A DNA stretch of 35,019 nucleotides from Planctomycetota bacterium (GTDB taxonomy: Bacteria; Planctomycetota; PUPC01; JACPCR01): contig JASLXP010000922.1 in NCBI GenBank assembly GCA_030740295.1, forward strand, positions 1 to 35,019, given 5' to 3'. Each line of letters begins with the position of its first letter. Position 1 is the stretch's first letter. The notes beneath the pieces were generated by a model, which searched no databases, was not told the origin of the DNA, and saw nothing but the letters and a program-made list of their open reading frames with translations. A program made the position numbers and the translations under genes. Of the stretch, positions 16,361 to 24,802 are shown in pieces.

Positions 16361-19300
16361 TTACTTCATTGACTTGATCGCCTTTCCGGCCTTTTCCCGG
16401 TGCGACTTCAGTGCGGAATCATCTGCCTGAACATTCCGATATGCCTTCAGGGCCTCGGCCTTGCGACCAGCGGCGGCCAGGGCTTCTCCGAGGGATAACT
16501 GCATCGCATGGCGCCAGTAGCCCTTTTGATTTTCGATGTCCGCGCGATTCAACGTTGCGAGCGCCTCGTCGAATCTGCCCTGCCGCGTGAGGATGCGTGC
16601 CGCGCCCTGTAACGACCGGAATTCATCCGCAGCTCCAATCTCTTTCTTTGACTTGTAGTTTTGCCGGTAGGCTTCGAGAGCTGCTCCATCATCCTGCAGG
16701 TTCGTTTCGCGGTTGTTGCCCATCGTGGTGAGGATGCTGATTCGGGGGCGAGTTGCAGAGGTATAGGAAAGGGCCGTCTGCAAATCCGCCTCGGCCTTTT
16801 CTCCTTCTTTGGCGTTGACGTAGGCTCTGGCTCGTGCGAAGGCTCCGGCACCGATTTGCCAGAAGGGCCATTTACTCAGATCTTCGCTGCCGAATTGTTC
16901 GATGAGCGCGACGAACTTTCGCCGGGCCAGCAGATTCTCCATCTGCGCGGTTTTCGAAACGGTGTCGAGTGGGATCTGACCGGTCAACTCTTCGGCGCGC
17001 TTGGTGTCCCTGAGGCTCCGAGCACAACTGACGGCATGCTGGAGTGCATCGGATTTCTGGAATTCGGTCAGATCCTCAACCGCCGCCAGAGAGACATACG
17101 CGGCGAGAGCTTCTTCCTTCTTGCCGGTGAGCATCAACTTCTTAGCCTTCCGGCTCGCGATGAGGTAATCGGTCACCGTCGGATCGGCCGGGAACTCGTG
17201 CGACTGGCCGGCGTAGAAATGGGCGAACTTCATCTTCTCATGAAAACCCTTGGTGCCCGTCGGCGAAAACGCGGAGTATTCAACGCCGTTCTCACGAATA
17301 CGCTGGCGACAGACGTTGATGTGCCAGGGCAGGCTTTGCGTCGGCTTGCGGCCGATCACTTGATGAAGCGGGTCGTTTTCATCCTGCGTCACGGGGATGC
17401 GGATTTCCAAAGTCCAATGATCGTCGGCAATCTGCGTCGCCACTTCGGCCTGCGAAGACCAGCGGAACCAGTTGGCCTTGCTGGCGCCACGGTCGAGGTC
17501 GATCAGCGCACCGGCGGGATTGACGGCTAACTGGTAATAACTGTACGACTCGGTCTCGAGCAGTATTTCTACCGCGTCGCCATACCAGATGGCCTGATCC
17601 CCGTTCTTGGTGGTGGCGATATTAAGTTTCGAGCGGGGCAGGTTTGCATCCTGCCCCACACTCTCTTCGCACCGAATTGCGAAGTAGAGATTGTTGCCAA
17701 TCCAGGCGCACTTGATCGACGTACCGCAGATCGGCTGGCGGCCAGTCTGCAATTCCCGCATGCGACCAGTCGATGCAACGGGGCATTTCTGCCACGGCTC
17801 GTCCTCCAGTTTGCCGTCCACCACGATTTCGCCCCGCAAACTACTCACGAGCCTCAAACGAGGGACGGGGCCACGCTTCTGCGCCAGTTGCCTGCTCTTG
17901 CTGCGCAGCCCGTTGAGGTAGTTATCGATCAACTTGATCCGCCTGCCGTAGACCGATTCTGCAGCAGCGCCAGCTTTGGCGGTGGCGAAAAGCTCGAGCG
18001 CGTGGCTGGTCTTGTCGGCGTCCGTTTCCATGTCGCGCCAGTTGTCTTCGCAATAAGCAAAGAACGCCCGCATCTTCTTCGCGGCCGGACCGTAGAAGAG
18101 CTGGCAGTATTCGTCGAACATCTTGACCGCGTCCTGCTCCTTGCCTCCCCAGTACATCCGCGCGGTGAAGTAAATCAGAAAGTGGTTGTAGCCGATCGCG
18201 TTTTCGCGAAAGTCCATCGTCAGCCAGATGTCCTCGCCGTGGGACGAGCCCTTGGTCTCGTTGATGCTCTCTCCCATCACGCGCGGGATGTAGGCGGGCA
18301 AGTAAAAGTTGCGTCCGGTGAATGGATAGTTTTCGAAGACCACAATCGGGTTGGCCGTCTTTTCAGCCCATGCGGTGCGCAATTGGCGAAGTTCTTCGCG
18401 TTCCGCGGGCGCATCGCTCGTGGGACGGCGGCCGCCGACGATGATGACCTGGACGTTCGGTTCGAGCTTGTCGATATTGCTCGGCGGGGTGGTGTAGATT
18501 CCGTAGGCGCAATTAGAAATCTTCTTGCCCGGATGTGTCTTGCCGACCTCTTTCGCCACGCTGTTGACAAAATCCCAGACGTAATTGGACAGCATGCCGC
18601 GATAACCAAGTTCCGGGGAATCCTTGCCTTCGCACAATTTGCACTGACACATCGCGGTGTAACCATCTGGCGGCATGATCGACACGACGTCCATCTTGTA
18701 GTGATCGAACTGCGCCTGCGCGAACCGGACCGACTCACGCATGAGCTCGTCGTTGGAATAACACAACTGGTTGTTGCGCTGCCCCGGCTGGGTGTGCCGC
18801 TTGCCGCCGTAGAGCGCGAACCAATCCGGGTGATTCGTCAGAGTGTGCTCGTTATGCGTCATGTGAGCCAGCCCGTGCGCGGCCTGCCGCCCGAAAGGCT
18901 GTCGCACCCCCAGTCTGAAGCCCCACATATTCGCATCGCGGCCATACAAGGCGGCGCGGAAATTGAGGATTCGCATCGGAAAATCTGGCCGCACTGTTTT
19001 ATCGACGTGCGGAGCGGCGATGGTAACCATCTCAGGGATGACCTCGCCCAGCTCGCCCGGCAGATACCAGCGCACGCCGAGCTCGCGCAGGAACCCGCAG
19101 ACCGCGTTGAATGACCCGCGCTCGTCATACGTCCAGACGTTCACGTTGCCTTCTTTGTCGACCTTCTGCTCATCCCGCGTGCCGAAGAGCGATCGGGAGC
19201 CGCTGTAGTGTTTGTGCAGTTGCGTGTGCGTGTAGCCCCAATGTCTGCCAGTGATCTTGTTCCAGGCCCGCTGCATCCTCCCACTGCGAATGTCATGGTA

Positions 19301-19693
19301 GCCCTTCGGCCACGGTTCGACGGGCGTGAAGTCCCTGTCGTCGCCGATGAACACCAGCCAGTTCTCGCCCGATACAATGCGGTAAGCGCCTTCTTTCAGC
19401 CCCCTGGCAGTGATCCCAAGTTTCTCCGTATGCCTGCTTTGGCCGATGTAGATCTTGCACGGCACTTCGGCCGTGGCGCTGGCCTCGGTGCCAATGCTGA
19501 GCTGGGCGCCTGAGATTTTCTTGACGTAAGTCTGAAGTTCCTGAGCCGCAAGACGGGTCGCGCGCGGCGCCTTTTCGGCGATGATGATCTCAGCACGCGG
19601 CTGGCCGTCTTTGACGATGAACAGCTCGGCGCTCATGTGATGCTCGGGGACAAAGAAAAGTGTGAAAACGAAAACAATACTCTTTTGGCTCAT
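16361..19693 (-). CDS. Secreted DUF4838 protein with CBM9-like and TPR-like C-terminal regions
   Basis: This 1110-residue protein has a signal peptide (about 1-22). Residues about 25-140 resemble the N-terminal sandwich of alpha-glucuronidases and hexosaminidases (RATRLAAQELQTYVKKISG, IYIGQS). DUF4838 covers about 230-560, with LCYSNDEL near 309 and a CxCxxC cluster (C-Q-C-K-L-C) near 350. Residues about 624-826 look like a CBM9-type carbohydrate-binding sandwich (VVDGKLEDEPW, GDAVEILLET, EIRIPV). From about 855 to the end are helical repeats (ARRKFVALIEQFG, TLNRADIENQKGYWRHAMQLSLGEALAAAGRKAEAL) resembling TPRs. DUF4838 proteins are thought to act on carbohydrates, possibly uronate-containing, but the reaction is not established. 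It is flanked by genes on the opposite strand, so it is probably monocistronic. Confidence 0.85.
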   Translation of the reverse strand: MSQKSIVFVFTLFFVPEHHMSAELFIVKDGQPRAEIIIAEKAPRATRLAAQELQTYVKKISGAQLSIGTEASATAEVPCKIYIGQSRHTEKLGITARGLKEGAYRIVSGENWLVFIGDDRDFTPVEPWPKGYHDIRSGRMQRAWNKITGRHWGYTHTQLHKHYSGSRSLFGTRDEQKVDKEGNVNVWTYDERGSFNAVCGFLRELGVRWYLPGELGEVIPEMVTIAAPHVDKTVRPDFPMRILNFRAALYGRDANMWGFRLGVRQPFGRQAAHGLAHMTHNEHTLTNHPDWFALYGGKRHTQPGQRNNQLCYSNDELMRESVRFAQAQFDHYKMDVVSIMPPDGYTAMCQCKLCEGKDSPELGYRGMLSNYVWDFVNSVAKEVGKTHPGKKISNCAYGIYTTPPSNIDKLEPNVQVIIVGGRRPTSDAPAEREELRQLRTAWAEKTANPIVVFENYPFTGRNFYLPAYIPRVMGESINETKGSSHGEDIWLTMDFRENAIGYNHFLIYFTARMYWGGKEQDAVKMFDEYCQLFYGPAAKKMRAFFAYCEDNWRDMETDADKTSHALELFATAKAGAAAESVYGRRIKLIDNYLNGLRSKSRQLAQKRGPVPRLRLVSSLRGEIVVDGKLEDEPWQKCPVASTGRMRELQTGRQPICGTSIKCAWIGNNLYFAIRCEESVGQDANLPRSKLNIATTKNGDQAIWYGDAVEILLETESYSYYQLAVNPAGALIDLDRGASKANWFRWSSQAEVATQIADDHWTLEIRIPVTQDENDPLHQVIGRKPTQSLPWHINVCRQRIRENGVEYSAFSPTGTKGFHEKMKFAHFYAGQSHEFPADPTVTDYLIASRKAKKLMLTGKKEEALAAYVSLAAVEDLTEFQKSDALQHAVSCARSLRDTKRAEELTGQIPLDTVSKTAQMENLLARRKFVALIEQFGSEDLSKWPFWQIGAGAFARARAYVNAKEGEKAEADLQTALSYTSATRPRISILTTMGNNRETNLQDDGAALEAYRQNYKSKKEIGAADEFRSLQGAARILTRQGRFDEALATLNRADIENQKGYWRHAMQLSLGEALAAAGRKAEALKAYRNVQADDSALKSHREKAGKAIKSMK

Positions 19694-19958
19694 AAAATGT
19701 TCTCTGCCTGGTGTTCTGGATAAGCTCGGTTTGGGGTGGACTGATCTGGCGTGTCATCGAGGCGCCCGAGCATGATTGGCAACCATGTGGCAACCCGCGA
19801 CGGAGGTGAGATGAGGAGAGTCCATTGGATTTATTCACATGAAGTTGTGAGTTACGATTTTGCTCGGCCGGACATTCTACATGAACCGGAATGTCTCAGT
19901 GAAGTCACCGGAAAGAAATTTCAGGTGATTCGAACTCAACAACCTGTGGTTGTCTGCG

Positions 19959-21026
19959 ATGTCATCAGACTTTTATCCGTATCTCGAAATCTCCGGCTCC
20001 CCCTATGAAATGGGACTGCAGCACGGCGAAGCACTGCCAGACCTGATTCGCAGGTTCATCGAGATGATAATGGCATCCGTAACTTCACCCGAACGGTCAG
20101 AAGACCAGATCCTGAAGCGAACCCATAAAGTCATTCCCCTCCTCGAAAAGCACTGCCCCAACCTGCTCGAAGAAATCCAGGGTCTGGCGGCCGGAGCAGA
20201 TATCTCATTTGAAGAAGCAGTTCTGCTCCAACTGCGGGGAGAAGTGGCGAACATTCCGGACGGGGATTGCACTACCTACGCCATCTCCGGCACAGGCACT
20301 TCCGCCGGCCAACTGCTCATTGGGCAGAATTCTGACATGGGAGAAGAGCAGGAAGAGGTCGGCATCGTCCTCAAACTCATTCCGAAGAGCGGCCCGCGAA
20401 TTCTCATGTGGACTTTCGCCGGTCACCTCGGCTACCACGGGATGAACTCCGAAGGAGTCGCCCATTTCGCCAACGCGCTCGGAGGGGGGCCGAAGTGGAA
20501 GTTCGGGCTCTCCCACTATCCGCTGAAGCGCATGATGCTCGAACAACGCACCGTGAGCGAAGTTCTTGCCTTGTTCGACAGCTACCCCGTGGCTTCTTCC
20601 GGAAACTACGTTTTGAGCGGCGGCTGCGGGAATTACTGCAACGTTGAAGTTACTCCTGATGGCTGCGCTGCCCTCGGCCCAGGTGAAGACGGTTTCATTG
20701 CCCATTCCAATCATTTTCTCTGCTCGCCATGGGCTTGCGCTGAAAACTACGAACGGAGTACGAAAGATTCATTCCCCCGCCTGGATCGAATGCGTTCGCT
20801 CATTCAGAGCCGCTTCGGGCAAATCGGAATCGGTGACGTCAAGGAATTTCTGAGTGACCATGACAACGGACCCGCCAGCATCTGCCGCCATACCCACGAG
20901 CACGAAGGGAATGAAGGCGGCTCAGGCAAAACCGTCTGCGCACTCATCGCCGAACCGGAAGCAGGCAAGATGCACGTCTGTAAGGGAAACCCGTGCAGGG
21001 GGCGACTCAGGAGTTTTGAAGTCTAA
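19959..21026 (+). CDS. C45-family autoproteolytic acyltransferase/hydrolase-like protein
   Basis: This 355-residue protein is read from ATG 19959 (MSSDFYPYLEISGSPYEMG); a TTG three codons earlier is a weaker alternative. GSPYEMGLQHG near the N-terminus and the segment after Cys104 (GDCTTYAI) match the acyl-CoA:6-aminopenicillanic acid acyltransferase (AAT)/C45 group, where that Cys becomes the N-terminal nucleophile after self-cleavage. QNSDMG, GHLGYHGMNSEGVAHFANALGGG and HSNHFL are further family-like stretches. Members hydrolyse or transfer amide-linked acyl groups; the natural substrate is rarely known. No signal peptide is seen, so it is probably cytoplasmic. The 265-base divergent gap upstream (19694-19958) holds no gene I trust. 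Confidence 0.8.
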   Translation: MSSDFYPYLEISGSPYEMGLQHGEALPDLIRRFIEMIMASVTSPERSEDQILKRTHKVIPLLEKHCPNLLEEIQGLAAGADISFEEAVLLQLRGEVANIPDGDCTTYAISGTGTSAGQLLIGQNSDMGEEQEEVGIVLKLIPKSGPRILMWTFAGHLGYHGMNSEGVAHFANALGGGPKWKFGLSHYPLKRMMLEQRTVSEVLALFDSYPVASSGNYVLSGGCGNYCNVEVTPDGCAALGPGEDGFIAHSNHFLCSPWACAENYERSTKDSFPRLDRMRSLIQSRFGQIGIGDVKEFLSDHDNGPASICRHTHEHEGNEGGSGKTVCALIAEPEAGKMHVCKGNPCRGRLRSFEV

Positions 21027-21063
21027 GGCCTCCACGTTTTCAGATGACGGGAAGGCGCAGCCT

Positions 21064-22440
21064 TCACTTCGCAAGGCCGCGGTGGCTGACCGATTCCCAC
21101 GCGAGGCCGTCAGGCGGATTGTATCCGGGTTTGCCGTCGTACCAGCGTTCCCCGCACAGGTTGGCGATTACGGACCATTCGCTTCCAGTGAGGTGGCAAT
21201 GGTTGTGGTAAAGGAATCTCTCGAGGCCCGCTTCATGAGCGGCGACCAGTATCCGGTGCAGATCGCCGGCTGAGATGGGGTCGCCTCGGTGGGGCTCTCG
21301 GCCCGCTTCAACCCACGGAACGACCCTAGAAGGGTCGTCGACCGCTGCGAGGGCTTTTCGCGTCTCGTCTTTGACGATGGTCTCGAAGAACTCAGACGGG
21401 AAGCCCATTTCAAGATCGAGGCGATCACGTACCCACGGCATCTGCAGGCCGAATAAAGCCTCGACGATCTTCATCGCGTGCAGATCGGTCAGACCGGGAT
21501 TCCACGAGGTGAGCGTTCTGATGTATCGGCCGACCGTGCCGTACATGCCGTCGAAGCCGCGATGGAAGAAGTAATGCTTGGGCATAAGGACGTCGAATAG
21601 CTTGCCCATATCGGCGAAGTCGTAGCCGTTCAGTGTGGCAAAGCAGGCCGAGCGGGCACCGACACATGTCCGAATCTGCCGGCAGTTTGCATCGAGCGCT
21701 TCCTTGAGGCGCCGGTGATAGTCGACAAGCAAGGCCCTGCGAAATGCCAACCAGGACATGAGATCGGGGTCTGCATCGAACAGTTGAAAGCCCCCCAACA
21801 GGCCACCATCAGCATTCAGATCAATTTCCGACGGCTTAAGAGAGTGGAGCTTCTTCTCGAAGCGGCCCTGGGCCGCGATAATAGCTTCGTAATCGAAACC
21901 AAGCTTCGAGGCTTTCGGACTGACCGATTCAGGCAAATCCTCAAATATGTTCGAACGATGGCCGGGAGCGATCTCGTATCCAAGCTCCGGTCCGTCGAGG
22001 GTGCCGCCATCGATCATCGGATAGTGGTCCATGACGTCGGCAATCCGGGCGACTCTCGCGGCAAGTGTCTTCTCATCGCAGAGGTGATGGCCGTCTCCAC
22101 CCGGACCGGCGCCGTGGTCTGGACAGAAGACGTAGATTTCCAGGCCCCGCTGTTTCGCGTTCTCCAAAGCCTCTTCGAGCAACTTCTGTTTTTCGGACAG
22201 ATCCTCCTGGGGAGGAGCAGGGGGATCGACACCCGCTTTGTCATAAATCTCTTTGTTCGGCGTGAACGTCGGGACCGCCATCGATTTACCTTCGGAAGAG
22301 ACAAAAACCAGCCGGCCGAGAACGATTCCCGTGACACCACCGGCCTGCCAGCCGTCGAACACCTCCTGGTAGTTGTTCATCACCGGCTCGAGAGGCTGCC
22401 CGAAGCGCATCCACAAAGAAAGGCGTGGTGATTCATTCAT
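21064..22440 (-). CDS. Unrecognised TIM-barrel-like protein, possible glycosidase relative
   Basis: I do not recognise this 458-residue protein. It lacks a signal peptide and starts MNESPRLSLWMRFGQP. The alternation of strands and helices (GVTGIVLGRLVF, GLEIYVFCPDHG, GGTLDGPELGYE, PSEIDLNADGG, FDVLMPKHYFFHRG, RVVPWVEAGREPHRGDP, RFLYHNHCHLTGSEW) suggests a TIM barrel related to glycoside hydrolases. Acidic candidates are in DGPELGYE near 147 and SEIDLN near 207; the closing YHNHCHLTGSEW is also striking. It lies 95 bases downstream of a URO-D-like gene on the same strand, so the two probably form an operon and act on the same compound. An enzymatic role is inference. Confidence 0.6.
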   Translation of the reverse strand: MNESPRLSLWMRFGQPLEPVMNNYQEVFDGWQAGGVTGIVLGRLVFVSSEGKSMAVPTFTPNKEIYDKAGVDPPAPPQEDLSEKQKLLEEALENAKQRGLEIYVFCPDHGAGPGGDGHHLCDEKTLAARVARIADVMDHYPMIDGGTLDGPELGYEIAPGHRSNIFEDLPESVSPKASKLGFDYEAIIAAQGRFEKKLHSLKPSEIDLNADGGLLGGFQLFDADPDLMSWLAFRRALLVDYHRRLKEALDANCRQIRTCVGARSACFATLNGYDFADMGKLFDVLMPKHYFFHRGFDGMYGTVGRYIRTLTSWNPGLTDLHAMKIVEALFGLQMPWVRDRLDLEMGFPSEFFETIVKDETRKALAAVDDPSRVVPWVEAGREPHRGDPISAGDLHRILVAAHEAGLERFLYHNHCHLTGSEWSVIANLCGERWYDGKPGYNPPDGLAWESVSHRGLAK

Positions 22441-22535
22441 AGCTGCAGTTTCTCATGGGGTTTGAGGTTGAGTGGCTTCGGACTGGTCGGTTTCATCGGG
22501 GCCGTTTTGGCCGCATTCAACAAGAGGTCAGTTTT

Positions 22536-23606
22536 TTACCGGAACCGGCGGCGGCTTTCCATGCCGTAACGCTGGGCCGTGTCGAACCAGGCAAAGATGT
22601 TGTCGAAGGGCGTCTCCGGCATGATGGCGTTGGCGGTCGACAGAATCAGGCCACCCTCGGCGCTGTCAAAGGCATCGATCAGCTCTCGCGTGCCCGACCT
22701 GACCTCCTCCACGCTGCCGCCCGGCAGCAGGACCTGCACGTCGATGCCCGCGATGAAGGTGATCCGGCCCGCGCATTTTTCGGTCACGACCGCCGGGTCC
22801 ATGGAGTGTGGCTGGATTGGGTGCAGCGCATCAACGCCGACGGCGATCAGGTCGTCGAGCAGTTCGGTGATGGCCCCGTCGCTGTGCAGCCAGAACGTCA
22901 TGCCGAGGCCGTGGCAGTGATCGATCATCTCCTCATAGAACGGCAGGAACAGTTCCCGAAACTGCGCTTGCGAGAACAGCAGGCGATCCTGGGAGCCCAG
23001 GTCGTCGGTGGCAAAGTAGGCGTGCGCGCCAAGAGCTGCGAAGTTCTCAATGACCTGTTTGTGGTAGCCGGTGAAGGCGGCCATGAGCCGTTTGAAACGT
23101 TCCGGGTTCAACGCCATTTCACACAGAGTGTTTTCCATGCCGAAAAGGAACCAGGCGCGCTCGAAGAGCGTGAACAGGTCGAATCCCACTCGGTAGCGGT
23201 TGGGATTCGCATCGATTGCGCAGGCTGGATAGGCATTCTCATGAAATGGGGCGGGGAGCGGCATCGCCTCGATGAATTCGTCGATCAGGTCCGTGGAACT
23301 GATCACTCGGCGAGATGTGATGCCCTTTTCCGTCGCGTCTGGCGGCGCATCTTCGATGGCCCACTTGTAATCAGGAGGGAACTCTTCCGGGGCTTCGAAG
23401 TCACCCGGCGGTGTCCAGTAGAGGGGTAGAACGTCATCAACGACGGCCTCGTTCAACTTTTCAAGCCGCTCGCCGTGTCTTTCCATCGTGCCGGTATTGC
23501 AGGATTTATGCCAGAAGAAAGGTACCCGCGAAATGTCGCCGCCGCGGCGCTCGACAACGTTGCGCATCTGTTCGATGCTCAGAGGCTCAACTGGAGTCAA
23601 GTCCAT
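22536..23606 (-). CDS. Uroporphyrinogen decarboxylase-like (URO-D superfamily) protein, HSDG variant
   Basis: This 356-residue cytoplasmic protein has the URO-D barrel pattern: ATDDLGSQDRLLFS near 197-210, FWLHSDGAITELLDDLIAVGVDALHPIQPHSMDP (about 236-270) and FIAGIDVQVLLPGG near 285. The zinc motif of methyltransferase relatives, HxCG, is replaced by HSDG (about residue 240): the His is kept and the Cys lost. Of the three URO-D-like proteins here, this group is commonly seen in Planctomycetes and Lentisphaerae in many copies beside carbohydrate genes, with no proven reaction. It is the first gene of a probable operon with the unrecognised barrel protein downstream. Confidence 0.82.
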   Translation of the reverse strand: MDLTPVEPLSIEQMRNVVERRGGDISRVPFFWHKSCNTGTMERHGERLEKLNEAVVDDVLPLYWTPPGDFEAPEEFPPDYKWAIEDAPPDATEKGITSRRVISSTDLIDEFIEAMPLPAPFHENAYPACAIDANPNRYRVGFDLFTLFERAWFLFGMENTLCEMALNPERFKRLMAAFTGYHKQVIENFAALGAHAYFATDDLGSQDRLLFSQAQFRELFLPFYEEMIDHCHGLGMTFWLHSDGAITELLDDLIAVGVDALHPIQPHSMDPAVVTEKCAGRITFIAGIDVQVLLPGGSVEEVRSGTRELIDAFDSAEGGLILSTANAIMPETPFDNIFAWFDTAQRYGMESRRRFR

Positions 23607-23718
23607 GAATTCTCTTCCGTTGGTCCACGAGAATCAGACCGTAGGGGTCTCCTGCTCAGATCGCAAATGCTCACTTGGCGGCAAACAGGAAGAGGCCGGA
23701 CACCAGCATCTTGCCGGC

Positions 23719-23748
23719 TTGCCCCTGGAGGTTTGAACAACGTAGAAT
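23719..23748 (+). promoter_or_regulatory. Possible promoter for the transglutaminase-like gene
   Basis: TTGCCC (23719-23724) and TAGAAT (23743-23748) are 18 bases apart and lie 35 bases upstream of the ATG at 23784. The divergent 177-base gap needs a promoter on this side, which supports the reading. Assigned by consensus only. Confidence 0.35.
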
Positions 23749-23783
23749 CGACCTCATTACTCCACAAACTCGGATTGATTCCC

Positions 23784-24788
23784 ATGACAGACGCAAAAGA
23801 CATCGTCCCAGCTCATCTGAAAAAATACGTCGGTCTGCGTGCGCCAGTGACTGAACAGGCTCATCGTGCGCAAATCATGTCGTTCACTCTTCTGACCGAA
23901 TGCCTTGCGGCGCCCAGCACTCCATTTCGCCGTATGGCGTCCAACGGGCTTTATCTCTGTGATGATACCGAAGCCTACATCTACGACCGTCACGGTTTCA
24001 TAGATGAGCCGTATGTCAAGGGCTCCAGGCCGATCCTTGAAGAGTGGGTAGGAGAGGTGATCAATGATGGCATGACCGAACGGGAGAAAGCTATCGCACT
24101 GAACGCTTCTATTCCGGCGATGCGAGAAAAATACGGAAAAGTGCCCGTGTTCCTTTACGGTGAATCTGACGAACAGACGGTCCTGAAGGGAGGAGGCCAC
24201 TGCTCGTGCCGTTCACGTCTGCTTTCTGCTTTCTGTCAGGTGGCAGGTCTGCAGGCTCGGCCAGTGATGTTCTGGACCGTGGCAGATCCGGACGACGCGT
24301 CAAAGATTCTCGGCGGCCACACGGTTGCGGAGATTCATGTCGAAGGCGGCTGGGCCTTCTTTGATCCCATGCCGGCTGTTTACTGTCAGAAACCTAATGG
24401 TTCACTTGCCAGCATCCGTGACATCAGAGAAGAGCCGAGTCTCCTTACCGAGATGTCCGATGACGTGCTGAATGAAATGAACCACTCAGCAAAGGTGAGA
24501 GATGACATGGAACCATTCGATTACATGGCATGGCGATTTTTTCAGAAGATTGTCCCCACCTGTTATTCAATCCATGATGTAAATGGCAAATATCGAGCAC
24601 GCTGGAACTATGCGACGCGCGAGTTCAAGGAAAAGCTCAACCATGATTATGAGCTTTACAAAAGAGTGCTTGGGGAGATGGCAGCGAATAACGAAATCAG
24701 TGACGAAGTGTACGCAATGGGCGTCGCTGAATTTCGTGATTTCAAGGGCCTTAGCGAGGCCCGGATGGAAGTGCCTGAGGATTGGTAG
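23784..24788 (+). CDS. Transglutaminase-like superfamily protein
   Basis: This 334-residue protein is read from ATG 23784 (MTDAKDIVPAHLKKY). The same frame extends upstream into the antisense of the URO-D-like gene, but that part is not protein-like. The transglutaminase-like catalytic triad is visible: Cys140 in GGGHCSCRSRLL, His179 in GGHTVAEIHVEGGW and Asp194 in FFDP. This fold usually gives a thiol protease or peptide/amide hydrolase in bacteria, less often a cross-linking enzyme. No signal peptide is present, unusual because many bacterial relatives are exported, so it may act on a cytoplasmic amide. The gene converges with the 1209-residue protein 14 bases away. Substrate unknown. Confidence 0.82.
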   Translation: MTDAKDIVPAHLKKYVGLRAPVTEQAHRAQIMSFTLLTECLAAPSTPFRRMASNGLYLCDDTEAYIYDRHGFIDEPYVKGSRPILEEWVGEVINDGMTEREKAIALNASIPAMREKYGKVPVFLYGESDEQTVLKGGGHCSCRSRLLSAFCQVAGLQARPVMFWTVADPDDASKILGGHTVAEIHVEGGWAFFDPMPAVYCQKPNGSLASIRDIREEPSLLTEMSDDVLNEMNHSAKVRDDMEPFDYMAWRFFQKIVPTCYSIHDVNGKYRARWNYATREFKEKLNHDYELYKRVLGEMAANNEISDEVYAMGVAEFRDFKGLSEARMEVPEDW

Positions 24789-24802
24789 CTGCCCGGCAGG
24801 AA

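Noticed and set aside
17888..19114. Long open frame (408 codons) antisense to the DUF4838 gene
   Set aside because: No recognisable domain, and it lies entirely inside a well-supported gene.
19751..20008. Possible small protein of 85 residues before the C45 gene
   Set aside because: It overlaps the start of the C45 gene in another frame and has no recognisable features or clear ribosome-binding site.
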